DNA of 64,000 nt from Halomarina ordinaria. Lineage in GTDB: Archaea > Halobacteriota > Halobacteria > Halobacteriales > Haloarculaceae. Positions 52,685 through 61,020 of this stretch are shown in pieces (positions within the stretch are counted from its first letter, which is position 1; the number at the start of each line of letters is the position of its first letter). The notes under the pieces were generated by a model that searched no databases, was not told the origin of the DNA, and worked only from the letters and a program-made list of their open reading frames with translations. Made by a program: the position numbers and the translations under genes. The stretch lies in contig NZ_JARRAH010000005.1 of assembly GCF_030553305.1 (NCBI RefSeq), positions 43,751-107,750 of the forward strand. Reading direction: 5' to 3'.

Positions 52685-53431
52685 ATGAACGGTGGAGACA
52701 CTATTCTCCGTGTGGAGAATTTACGAAAGCAGTTTGATGGCATCGTCGCCGTCGATGACGTCACTGCGGAGTTTCGACGTGACGAACTCCACGCTATCAT
52801 CGGGCCGAACGGTGCCGGAAAGACGACGTTCTTCAACCTCCTCACAGGGGCGCTCTCGCCAACGAGCGGCACCATCGTCTTCGAAGGCGAGGACATCACC
52901 CACGCTGCGCCGAGTGAGATCGCCCGGCGTGGTCTCATCCGATCGTATCAGGTGACGAAACTATTTGATGGGCTTACTGTCCTCGAAAACGTCGCCATCG
53001 CGGTGCAATCTCGAGAGAACGCCTACAATTTCTGGGGCGCGACGGATCCGGCCATCGACGAACGCGCCTACGAGATTCTCGAACAGGTCGACCTCACCTC
53101 GAAGGCCGATAGTCTCGCAGAGAACCTCAGTCACGGTGAGCAGCGTACACTTGAAATCGCCGTCGCGCTGGGAACGGAACCCAAATTACTGCTGCTTGAC
53201 GAACCGACCAGCGGGATGAGTCCCGAGGAGACACGCGAGGTCATCGGGCTCGTAGGGGACCTGCGGACAGAGTTCCCCATCATACTCATCGAACACAAGA
53301 TGAGCGTCGTGAACGAGGTCGCCGACCGGATTCTCGTCTTACACAACGGCCGAAAGCTGGCCGACGACCGGCCAGAGGTTGTCAAGCAAGATGAGGAAGT
53401 TCGCCGCGTCTACCTCGGAGGGACGGCATGA
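52685..53431 (+). CDS. livG: Branched-chain amino acid-type ABC transporter ATPase
   Basis: The 248-residue protein has Walker A GPNGAGKTT, signature LSHGEQR and Walker B LLLLDEPTSGMSP, with the LivG-type C-terminus (NEVADRILVLHNG). It should drive uptake through the LivH/LivM permeases on the other side. It overlaps livF by 4 bp (ATGA). Confidence 0.92.
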   Translation: MNGGDTILRVENLRKQFDGIVAVDDVTAEFRRDELHAIIGPNGAGKTTFFNLLTGALSPTSGTIVFEGEDITHAAPSEIARRGLIRSYQVTKLFDGLTVLENVAIAVQSRENAYNFWGATDPAIDERAYEILEQVDLTSKADSLAENLSHGEQRTLEIAVALGTEPKLLLLDEPTSGMSPEETREVIGLVGDLRTEFPIILIEHKMSVVNEVADRILVLHNGRKLADDRPEVVKQDEEVRRVYLGGTA

Positions 53432-54144
53432 GTCTCCTTGAAGTCGAGGCTATCAACACCTACTACGGGCAGAGCCACATCCTCCATGACCTCTCGTTGA
53501 ACGTTGAAGAGGGGGACCTCGTCACGCTCGTCGGTCGGAACGGGGCCGGAAAGACGACCACGCTGAAGTCGATCATGGGCTTCCAGAACCCCCGGACCGG
53601 AACGATCACCTTCGACGGTGTCGACATCTCGGACAACGAACCCCACGAAACCTCGCAGGCCGGTGTCTCCATCATCCCCGAACACCGCCGCGTGTTCCCC
53701 GAGTTAACCGTCGTGGAGAACCTCCAGTTGGGTCATATGGGCCATGGACTCCCCGATGAGCGTGTCGAAGAGCTGACCGGGCGTATCTATGACTACTTCC
53801 CGCGCCTCGAAGAGCGCAAACAGCAACGCGCGGGGGTGATGAGCGGTGGCGAACAGCAGATGCTCGCCATCGCCCGTGGCCTCCTCTCTGACCCGGAGCT
53901 CTTGCTCGTCGACGAACCAACCGAGGGACTGATGCCCTCGCTCGTCGAGAAACTTCGCGAGATCCTCCAGCGTATCAACGACGATGGTATCACCATTCTG
54001 CTCGTCGAGCAAAACGTCGAACTCGCCCTCGATATCAGCGACTACGGCTACGTCGTCGACGAAGGCGAAATCAAAGCCCAGGGATCTGGGAAAGAGCTAG
54101 CCCAGGACGAAGATATCAAGAACCGCTACCTCGCACTGGGGTGA
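53428..54144 (+). CDS. livF: Branched-chain amino acid-type ABC transporter ATPase
   Basis: The 238-residue protein has GRNGAGKTT, MSGGEQQML, LLLVDEPTEGLMPSL and the LivF-like C-terminus (ELALDISDYGYVVDEGEIKA). It forms the second ATPase of the importer with LivG and is translated coupled to it. The permease genes lie downstream on the opposite strand, convergent. Confidence 0.93.
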   Translation: MSLLEVEAINTYYGQSHILHDLSLNVEEGDLVTLVGRNGAGKTTTLKSIMGFQNPRTGTITFDGVDISDNEPHETSQAGVSIIPEHRRVFPELTVVENLQLGHMGHGLPDERVEELTGRIYDYFPRLEERKQQRAGVMSGGEQQMLAIARGLLSDPELLLVDEPTEGLMPSLVEKLREILQRINDDGITILLVEQNVELALDISDYGYVVDEGEIKAQGSGKELAQDEDIKNRYLALG

Positions 54145-54244
54145 GCGCTGATCGGAGCGAAGAACGCCGTTCGCGCGTCTTTCGGACGTTCCGCTCTATG
54201 GGATGTATGTACTCTAAACAGGATGAGCGGTGAGTGTAGAGCTC

Positions 54245-55258
54245 TTACGGGCGCAAGCGATCGACGACATCCTGCACACTGAACCCACGACCACTGTCGA
54301 ACAGACGTTCTTTGACAAGTCCAACGATGCCCTCTGGAGCGAGCAATACGACGAAGATTATGACCAATCCGAACAGTACCTGCCAGTTCTCAGTGATGCC
54401 GATGAACGTATCTGACAACAAAATGAATACTGCAGCCCCGACGAGCGGACCGACGAGCGTCCCGATACCACCCATGATCGCCATCAGCACGACCTCGCCA
54501 GACATCGTCCAGAACAGCAGATCTGGCGAGATAAAAATGAACAGGGCGACGTACAACGCGCCAGCGAACCCAGAGATAGCCCCTGACATCGTGAAAGCCA
54601 CCAGGAGGTAGTTGTTCACGTCATAGCCGAGGTGAAGTGCCCGGTCCTCGCTCTCGCGAATCGCCTTTAACGTTCGTCCGAACGGTGAGTTGACGATGCG
54701 TGTCATCGCAATGAACACGACCAAGAAGAGCACGCACACGAGCACGTAGAAGTGCAGATCGCTCTCGAGAGGGGCTAATGGGCCAAGGGGGGCCTCGGTG
54801 GTCGGTAACGACAGTCCGTTTGACCCACCGGTTAGTCCCGACCACTGGAAGACGATCGTATAGGTCATCTGTGCCAGTGCAAGGGTAATCATCGCGAAAT
54901 AGATACCACGTCGTCGAAGGCTCAGGTATCCGAAGATAGCACTAATGACCGTGACAGCGACGACGCTGAGTACCATCGCGAGGTACAGGTTCGCGACGAC
55001 GTATTCGGTAACCAAGATGGTCACGTATGCGCCGAGTCCAAAGAAGGCCGCATGGCCGAACGACAACTCACCTCCATAGCCGAGGATGATGTTGTAGCCC
55101 ATCGCGAAGATACCCATGACGACGATCTCCGAGCCGAGAAACGGTGAGGTGACGAACGGGAGCGCCAACAACACCAACAGGACGGCGAGGTACATCAGCC
55201 ATCGCTCACCCAGCATCGATGTGGCGCTTCCGAAGCGGGCGGTATCTGTAGACATCAC
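54245..55258 (-). CDS. livM: Branched-chain amino acid-type ABC permease (LivM)
   Basis: The 337-residue membrane protein has about ten hydrophobic segments and the LivM features (GYGGELSFGHAAFFGLGAY, then GGIGTLVGPLVGA). Its ATG overlaps the livH stop by 4 bp, so livH-livM are translated together. With LivH it forms the channel for substrate delivered by the binding protein. Confidence 0.93.
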   Translation of the reverse strand: MMSTDTARFGSATSMLGERWLMYLAVLLVLLALPFVTSPFLGSEIVVMGIFAMGYNIILGYGGELSFGHAAFFGLGAYVTILVTEYVVANLYLAMVLSVVAVTVISAIFGYLSLRRRGIYFAMITLALAQMTYTIVFQWSGLTGGSNGLSLPTTEAPLGPLAPLESDLHFYVLVCVLFLVVFIAMTRIVNSPFGRTLKAIRESEDRALHLGYDVNNYLLVAFTMSGAISGFAGALYVALFIFISPDLLFWTMSGEVVLMAIMGGIGTLVGPLVGAAVFILLSDTFIGITENWQVLFGLVIIFVVLLAPEGIVGLVKERLFDSGRGFSVQDVVDRLRP

Positions 55259-56190
55259 TCGATCACCCCTTCCTCACCGAACAGTCCTCGCGGTCGAACG
55301 AGGAGGATAACGGCCATGAACACGAACACGATAACCTCCGAGGCCTGTGCGTACACCATCCCGGTCAGTACCTGGAGCTCACCGATCAGGAGCCCCGCGA
55401 TGATGGTCCCACGAAAACTCCCCAGTCCACCGACAACGACCACGACGAACGCGGGAATCAGCAGTTCGATACCCAGTGTGGGGTACGCTGCCCGGACCGG
55501 CCCGATGAGTGCCCCCGCAGTACCCGCGAGCGCGGCACCGATACCGAAGACGACCAGATAGATGCGTGAGACGTCGATCCCGAGCGCATCGACCATCTCC
55601 CGGTCCTGGGTGCCTGCCCGGATAAGCAATCCCATGTCTGTTCGGTTGAGGAACAGATAGAGCGCGGCGATGAGCACCGCTCCAGCGACAATGACTAGCG
55701 TGCGATACAGCGGATAGCTGAAGAGCACCAGGTCGATCGATCCCTGTGCCCACGAGGGATTGGGGAAGTTCTTCCCCGATTGACCCCAGACGAGCATGAC
55801 TCCACCCCTGAGGAACTCGGCGATTCCGAACGTCAACAGGAGCTGTAACAGCGCGTTGTATCGCCCATAGGTGTACCGTAGCAACGTCCGTTCAAGGACG
55901 ACCCCGAGCACGAACGTCCCGAGGATGGCGGCACCGATGGCGAGGAGGAAGCTCCCGGTCTGTGCTTGTATCGTCCACGCGAGGTATGTACCGACGAGCA
56001 GGATATCACCGTGAGCGAAATTGATGACTCCGAGTAATCCGAAAATGAGGGTCAACCCGAGCGATACCAGCACGAGGGTCATACCGAGCATGAGCCCGTT
56101 GAACAGTTGGGTCGCGTAGTACTGCGTCTGGAGCGGGCTCACGAGGGTGAGGGGCTCGAGTGCGGTGACAGCCAAGAGTGATGAGACCAT
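55255..56190 (-). CDS. livH: Branched-chain amino acid-type ABC permease (LivH)
   Basis: The 311-residue membrane protein has LivH elements (GVINFAHGDILLVGTYLAW and VVVVGGLGSFRGTIIAGLL). It follows the binding-protein gene by 6 bp and is coupled to livM. Operon order livK-livH-livM. Confidence 0.92.
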   Translation of the reverse strand: MVSSLLAVTALEPLTLVSPLQTQYYATQLFNGLMLGMTLVLVSLGLTLIFGLLGVINFAHGDILLVGTYLAWTIQAQTGSFLLAIGAAILGTFVLGVVLERTLLRYTYGRYNALLQLLLTFGIAEFLRGGVMLVWGQSGKNFPNPSWAQGSIDLVLFSYPLYRTLVIVAGAVLIAALYLFLNRTDMGLLIRAGTQDREMVDALGIDVSRIYLVVFGIGAALAGTAGALIGPVRAAYPTLGIELLIPAFVVVVVGGLGSFRGTIIAGLLIGELQVLTGMVYAQASEVIVFVFMAVILLVRPRGLFGEEGVIE

Positions 56191-56196
56191 CGTATA

Positions 56197-57462
56197 TCAG
56201 AAGCTACACCCAGTTTCGTCGCAGGTCCGCATCTGCGTCTCTTCTGGGTTCTGGGGGGTGTTGAGCACCTCGAAGAAGTTCTGGCCATCGACCTCTGAGC
56301 CGGGCCGTCCCTTCACTGTCAGTGTCGCGATGCTCGCACGGTGATCACACGCACGGAACCGTTCGCCGACGCCCCACAGTTGCGGGAACAGCTCGCGGTC
56401 TTCCATCTCGCTGCGAACCGCGTCGGTCTCGGTGCCATCAGCAGCCGAGATGGCCTTGAGTGTCGTACGGACACCGGCGTACATGCTCGCGGAGAACCCA
56501 AGCGGCCGAGTATCGTATTCCTCGTAGAAGGCGTCGGCGAACGTCTCAGCCTCCGATGTATCGTGCTCCCAGTACCACGGAGCACTGGCATAGAAGTTCT
56601 CGTGGCTCAGGATGTCTTGGCCGATCTGTTCGGCTTCGACGATACCCGTCGCGGGCCACACACAGATGTGGTCTTCGAGCAGTCCGAAATCACCGGCTTG
56701 TTGAGCACTCTGGACGTGATTCGATGCGAATAGGTTGAAGCTGATGATGTCGGCTCCCGAATTCCGGGCTTCGGTTATCGCCTGTGAATAGTCCGTCGCG
56801 CCGAAGTCGACATATGTGTTACCGAGATACTCGACTCCGTCGTACGACGGAACGATTTCGGCTTCATTCCACTCTTGGATGGATTGGCCCCAAGAGTAGT
56901 CCGCCGATATCTCATAGACGCTCTCGCCGAGGCCCTCTTCGAGGGCGTAACGTAATCCGCCACTGGTCTGTTGAACGGCGCTGTTCCCTGCGTTGAACAC
57001 GTTCGCCCGGCACTGTTCGCCGGTGATGGCGTTACTCCCCCCAACACAGGTATAGATGACGTTCTCACGCTGGGCGAGCTCACCGATAGCGAGTGCGACA
57101 CTGCTAGAGAAGTTCCCTGCCAGGAAATCTGCACCCTCCTCGTTGAGCAGGTCGCGAGCGACCTGAGTTGCCCGCTGGGTGTCGGTCTGGGTGTCTTTGA
57201 ACACCACTTCGACTTCTCGGCCGGCATCGTCGTCCTCGTTGGCGTGTTGCACAGCCAGTTCAACGCCTTCCTTTTGGTTCTGTCCGATAGTCCCGTAGGG
57301 TCCGCTCGTGGGAATCGTTGCCCCGATGGTAATCGTATCGCTGCCCCCGCCAAGTCCCTCACCAATACACCCAGCGGTAGCAGTCAGGGCGACGCCACCC
57401 GCCGTTGCTTTGAGGTAGCTACGTCTCGACATACTCCGGGGTGTCCTGTCATTGCGTGGCAT
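56197..57462 (-). CDS. livK: Branched-chain amino acid-type substrate-binding lipoprotein
   Basis: From the ATG at 57462 the precursor has 421 residues, with a Tat motif (SRRSYLKAT) and the lipobox ATAGC, so the mature protein is lipid-anchored outside the cell. The remainder is a periplasmic-binding-protein-like type I fold (GATIPTSGPYGTIGQNQKEG). Substrate identity is not set by sequence: amino acids, amides, urea or aromatic acids are all possible in this family. A TATA-like ATATATAC box 29 bp before the ATG supports a leaderless start. Confidence 0.9.
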   Translation of the reverse strand: MPRNDRTPRSMSRRSYLKATAGGVALTATAGCIGEGLGGGSDTITIGATIPTSGPYGTIGQNQKEGVELAVQHANEDDDAGREVEVVFKDTQTDTQRATQVARDLLNEEGADFLAGNFSSSVALAIGELAQRENVIYTCVGGSNAITGEQCRANVFNAGNSAVQQTSGGLRYALEEGLGESVYEISADYSWGQSIQEWNEAEIVPSYDGVEYLGNTYVDFGATDYSQAITEARNSGADIISFNLFASNHVQSAQQAGDFGLLEDHICVWPATGIVEAEQIGQDILSHENFYASAPWYWEHDTSEAETFADAFYEEYDTRPLGFSASMYAGVRTTLKAISAADGTETDAVRSEMEDRELFPQLWGVGERFRACDHRASIATLTVKGRPGSEVDGQNFFEVLNTPQNPEETQMRTCDETGCSF

Positions 57463-57485
57463 GCAGTGGTCAGATGAGTAAGTGC

Positions 57486-57497
57486 AAGTATATATCT
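57486..57497 (-). promoter_or_regulatory. TATA box of the livKHM operon
   Basis: On the minus strand AGATATATACTT centres about 29 bp before the livK ATG, the right distance for a leaderless haloarchaeal promoter. Confidence 0.5.
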
Positions 57498-57599
57498 GTT
57501 TTCCATTTTTTCGTCTTTCCAATAATCGGTTTATGCGTTATGAGATGGCTGCGTGACATCTTTGGTTCGAAGAGCGTTGCCCTCGGGACAGGATTCTGG

Positions 57600-59126
57600 T
57601 TACGTATGACGCTCGACGACGGCTTGGCGTTCTATCTTCCCGGTGCCGCTGGTCGGGAGGTCCTCGACGAACTCGACACGCTTCGGGTGTTTGAACCGAG
57701 CAAGCCGGCTCTCGAGGAACGAGCGAAGCGCTTCTTCGGAAATCTCCTTCCCATCGGTCGTAGCGACGACTGCAGTAACGACTTCTCCCCACTCGCTGTC
57801 GGGAACACCGAAGACGACCGCACCAGTCACGTCCGGGTGGGAATAGAGCGCCTCTTCGACCTCACTGGGGTAGATATTCTCCCCACCCGAGATTATCATG
57901 TCGTCCAGACGGCCGTGAATGTGATAGAAGCCGTCCTCATCTACCTCCGCGATGTCCCCTGTATGGAACCAGCCATCGTCGTCCCACACTTCGGCTGTCT
58001 TCTCCGGTAACCCGAGGTATCCATCGGCGACTGTCGGTCCACGGTGGAGCAACTCACCGCTCTCGCCGGGGCCACACTCCGCTCCGGACTCATCGACGAC
58101 CTTGGCATCGACGTGGGTGAACGTCTGCCCATTGCACTTCGGAGGTTTCTCCATTGCATGCTCGGGGCGTAACATCAATGACCCATCGGTCGTCTCGGTG
58201 AGGCCGTAGGCCGCGACACACTGAACATCAATCGAATCGAACTGGCGTTTCAGCTCGCTCGGAACCGGTTCGCCACCACCGACGACGAGTTCGAGCGCGG
58301 AAAGGTCGTGTTCACGCCATCCCTCCACGTCGACCATCGCATTGAGCATCGTAGGAATCGCGAACGTCTTGGTGACGTCGTATGCTTCCAGGATTTCCCA
58401 CGCCTCTTCGGGGTCGAATTCCTGTTGAAGGACGACGGTCCCCCCGACGTGAAGCAGCGGGAGTGTGAAGATGTTGAGTCCCCCGACGTGGAAGATGGGG
58501 CTAGAGGTAACCGTAACGTCGTCGGCAGAGAGTTGCGCGTCGACGACGTAGCTGACCGAAGAGAAAAACAGGTTCTTGTGGGAGAGGGGGACCCCTTTCG
58601 GTCGGCCGGTCGACCCACTGGTGTAGAGCAGTACCGCGGGGTCGTCGAACCCGTCTGCGATGGATAGTTCCGCGCTATCGAACTCGTAGAACCCATCCCA
58701 GGGGTCGGCGTCAACGCGTTCCTCACTGGGCGAACCGATTCTGACCGTCTGGACACCGTCGAGCGATAGGTGCTTGACCGTCTCCTCGAACACGCTTTCG
58801 AAGACGTAGAGGTCCGGTTCGACGTCGCCGGTCAGGTAGTCGAGTTCGTCCGGAGACAGGCGGTAGTTGAACGGCGCGATGACGGCTCCGAGTTTGCAGG
58901 TGGCGAAGAACAGCTCGAAGAACTCGATTGAGTTGCGGAACAGCCCACACACTCGGTCGCCCTGACCGATACCGCGGTCGGCCAGCGCGCGGGCGATGCT
59001 GTTCGAGCGCCGTTCGAGTTTGCCGTATGTGTGTTCATCGCGGGTCGTCTGTTCGACAATAGCGACTGAGTCAGGGTGGTAGTACGACTTCTTGCGAAGG
59101 ATGTACCCGAAGTTCGCTTGGCGCAT
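57600..59126 (-). CDS. AMP-forming acyl-CoA synthetase 2
   Basis: From the ATG at 59126 the protein is 508 residues. AMP-binding signature LLYTSGSTGRPKGVPLSHKN near 155-174, then AAYGLTETTDG and the C-terminal GTGKIERQAV with the conserved Lys. It resembles long-chain fatty-acid or OSB-CoA ligase types rather than ligase 1. An ATG at 59159 is possible, but a TATA-like GATTATA near 59172 is only about 15 bp from it and better fits the later start. Confidence 0.9.
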   Translation of the reverse strand: MRQANFGYILRKKSYYHPDSVAIVEQTTRDEHTYGKLERRSNSIARALADRGIGQGDRVCGLFRNSIEFFELFFATCKLGAVIAPFNYRLSPDELDYLTGDVEPDLYVFESVFEETVKHLSLDGVQTVRIGSPSEERVDADPWDGFYEFDSAELSIADGFDDPAVLLYTSGSTGRPKGVPLSHKNLFFSSVSYVVDAQLSADDVTVTSSPIFHVGGLNIFTLPLLHVGGTVVLQQEFDPEEAWEILEAYDVTKTFAIPTMLNAMVDVEGWREHDLSALELVVGGGEPVPSELKRQFDSIDVQCVAAYGLTETTDGSLMLRPEHAMEKPPKCNGQTFTHVDAKVVDESGAECGPGESGELLHRGPTVADGYLGLPEKTAEVWDDDGWFHTGDIAEVDEDGFYHIHGRLDDMIISGGENIYPSEVEEALYSHPDVTGAVVFGVPDSEWGEVVTAVVATTDGKEISEEALRSFLESRLARFKHPKRVEFVEDLPTSGTGKIERQAVVERHT

Positions 59127-59213
59127 ACCTCCGGGGTGTGGCTCCAGTGTAATATGCATACCTCCCGTATAATCACGATTGCAGTGTACCGAGGAACACG
59201 CCAGAGACCGTGT

Positions 59214-59678
59214 CTACAGCCTGTCTTCGAGCGCAGCTAATCGCGTTCCTGCCTCGAAGGCATGTGGAAACTCCGCGAGGAAGATAAACAGCCCATCGAA
59301 GTCCCGGGGATGGTACAGGTACTCGGTGAACTCACCCGCGGAGATCTCTCCGACCGGCTCAACCCCATCGTCGGCCAGTTCCCCTGCGGCGGCCTCGAGA
59401 TCTGCCACCCGAAACGCGATGGCGTACAGCCCAGTATCGTACTTCTCGATGAATCGTGCAACGGCGTTCTCCGAGTCGTTGTCCGACGGCTCGACGACGT
59501 CGATACCAATGCCGGCGGTATCGATCACGCTCTGCAGGTCATTCGTCCCACCAGCGGTCTCCGTCGTCAGCGTCAGCAACTCGCCAAAGTTGAGGTCGAG
59601 GCGGTCGGTGAGTGTGCCTGCGGTTCTATCGAGATTGTCGGTGGCGATGACGATGCGGTCGATACTGACTACGTCCAT
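59214..59678 (-). CDS. VOC/glyoxalase-family protein
   Basis: The 154-residue protein has two repeated beta-alpha-beta-beta-beta units (DRIVIATDNLDRTAGTLTDR in the first, GLYAIAFRVADLEAAAGELA in the second), the VOC fold of methylmalonyl-CoA epimerases, glyoxalases and dioxygenases. Metal-binding His/Glu residues are not all obvious, so the reaction is uncertain. The longer frame reaching 60248 is antisense to the alcohol dehydrogenase and is not used. Confidence 0.72.
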   Translation of the reverse strand: MDVVSIDRIVIATDNLDRTAGTLTDRLDLNFGELLTLTTETAGGTNDLQSVIDTAGIGIDVVEPSDNDSENAVARFIEKYDTGLYAIAFRVADLEAAAGELADDGVEPVGEISAGEFTEYLYHPRDFDGLFIFLAEFPHAFEAGTRLAALEDRL

Positions 59679-59752
59679 AACGAGCGAGAGTAATGCCCAC
59701 GGGGTATGAAACTGTGGGTCACACTGGCGGTCTACCGACAATTCACCAGAAC

Positions 59753-59760
59753 GGTTATGG
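59753..59760 (+). promoter_or_regulatory. TATA-like box of the alcohol dehydrogenase gene
   Basis: GGTTATGG lies about 28 bp before the ATG at 59785, consistent with a leaderless transcript. It supports 59785 as start. Confidence 0.4.
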
Positions 59761-59784
59761 TTGGCTCCCAACGAGAGGCATGGT

Positions 59785-60960
59785 ATGCCAGTGCATGCGT
59801 ACGAGGCAAACACGTTCGTCTGGGGTGCCGGCTGTATCGACGAACTCTCGACACGCCTCGATGAAGTGGGAGCGACCCACGTGTTGGTCGTCTGTGGCGA
59901 ACACGTCGGCGCGAACGACGACCTGTTCGAAGCGGTCGAACGAGCTCTCGGCGACCACTCGACTACAAGATTCACCGGAGCACGAAGCGACGTCCCGCTC
60001 GAAACCGTCATGGAAGGGGTTCGCGTCAAACGCGATTGTCGAGCCGACGTTCTCGTGAGTGTCGGTGGCGGGAGTGCCAGCGACACGGCGAAAGCGATCG
60101 CGACGTTCGACGCCGAAGAAGGGCGGTCGATGGACGAGATGAAAGCGCAGACGACCGATGACGGTGAGGCGTACGTTCCCGCACTGCCGGCTGAGAAGGC
60201 TGCGGTGTTCGCCATCGCGACCACGCTTTCGGCGGCAGAGGTGAGCAACGCGTTCGGCGTGACCGACCTCGAACGCGGTGAGAAAGGTGTTCTCGTGGAC
60301 GAGAAGGTACGTCCGGTCGCCAGTTTCTACGACCCCGAGTTGACGGCGACGACACCGCCGAGTATCATCGCGAGCACCGGGATGAACGCGCTCGACCATG
60401 CCGTCGAAATCCTCTACTCAGACCCTCGGGGTGAGAACCCGTTCTACCAAGCGACGGCCGCTCGGGCGATTGAGTTGCTGATGGCTCACCTTTCCGACGC
60501 CGTTGCGGATCCTGATGACCAGACCGCCCTCGAAGGTGCACAGGTGGGAGCGGCACTCAGCGCGCTGGGCCTCATCGGTGGCATCTGTATCAACCATGGA
60601 ATCAATCACGCACTCTGTGCACGCCACCCTGTCTCCCATGGGGACGGTAACAGCATACTGCTGCCTCACGGCATCGCGTTCAATATGCCTGCAGTCCCCG
60701 AGCGCGTCCGTCGTATCGCTGCTGCGATGGACATCGATACCGAGGGCCGGGACGATCAATGGGTCGTCAGACGCGTTATCGAGTCTGTTCGTGACCTCCA
60801 GACAGAGATCGACGTCCCGTATCGACTGCGGGATGTCGATGTCGATCGAGACGACTTCGACGAACTCGCGGCCGTGGCCGCGACGGACTCGGCGATGGCG
60901 AGCAATCCACGGCCAGTGACCGAAGCGGATATCCGCGACGTTCTCGACGCAGCCTGGTGA
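59785..60960 (+). CDS. Iron-containing alcohol dehydrogenase family protein
   Basis: The 391-residue protein has the Fe-ADH core: the nucleotide motif GGGSASDTAKAIA, and the metal-binding region with ALDHAVE, INHGINHALCARHPVSHGDG and HGIAFNMP. Family members reduce aldehydes, hydroxy acids or maleylacetate with NAD(P)H. Its place in an acyl-CoA cluster suggests oxidation or reduction of a short-chain alcohol or aldehyde, substrate unknown. It is followed by the E2 gene with 60 bp between them. Confidence 0.9.
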   Translation: MPVHAYEANTFVWGAGCIDELSTRLDEVGATHVLVVCGEHVGANDDLFEAVERALGDHSTTRFTGARSDVPLETVMEGVRVKRDCRADVLVSVGGGSASDTAKAIATFDAEEGRSMDEMKAQTTDDGEAYVPALPAEKAAVFAIATTLSAAEVSNAFGVTDLERGEKGVLVDEKVRPVASFYDPELTATTPPSIIASTGMNALDHAVEILYSDPRGENPFYQATAARAIELLMAHLSDAVADPDDQTALEGAQVGAALSALGLIGGICINHGINHALCARHPVSHGDGNSILLPHGIAFNMPAVPERVRRIAAAMDIDTEGRDDQWVVRRVIESVRDLQTEIDVPYRLRDVDVDRDDFDELAAVAATDSAMASNPRPVTEADIRDVLDAAW

Positions 60961-60989
60961 GCGTATCGGAACGTCCGACCGACGGTACT

Positions 60990-60996
60990 GTTTTAC
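60990..60996 (+). promoter_or_regulatory. TATA-like box of the E2 gene
   Basis: GTTTTAC lies about 27 bp before the ATG at 61021, consistent with a leaderless start there. Confidence 0.4.
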
Positions 60997-61020
60997 TGTT
61001 CGGGTTTCCATAGGTTTCCA

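Noticed and set aside
59679..60248. N-terminal extension of the VOC gene frame
   Set aside because: Antisense to the alcohol dehydrogenase; Ser/Ala/Pro-rich; the VOC fold starts at the ATG at 59678.
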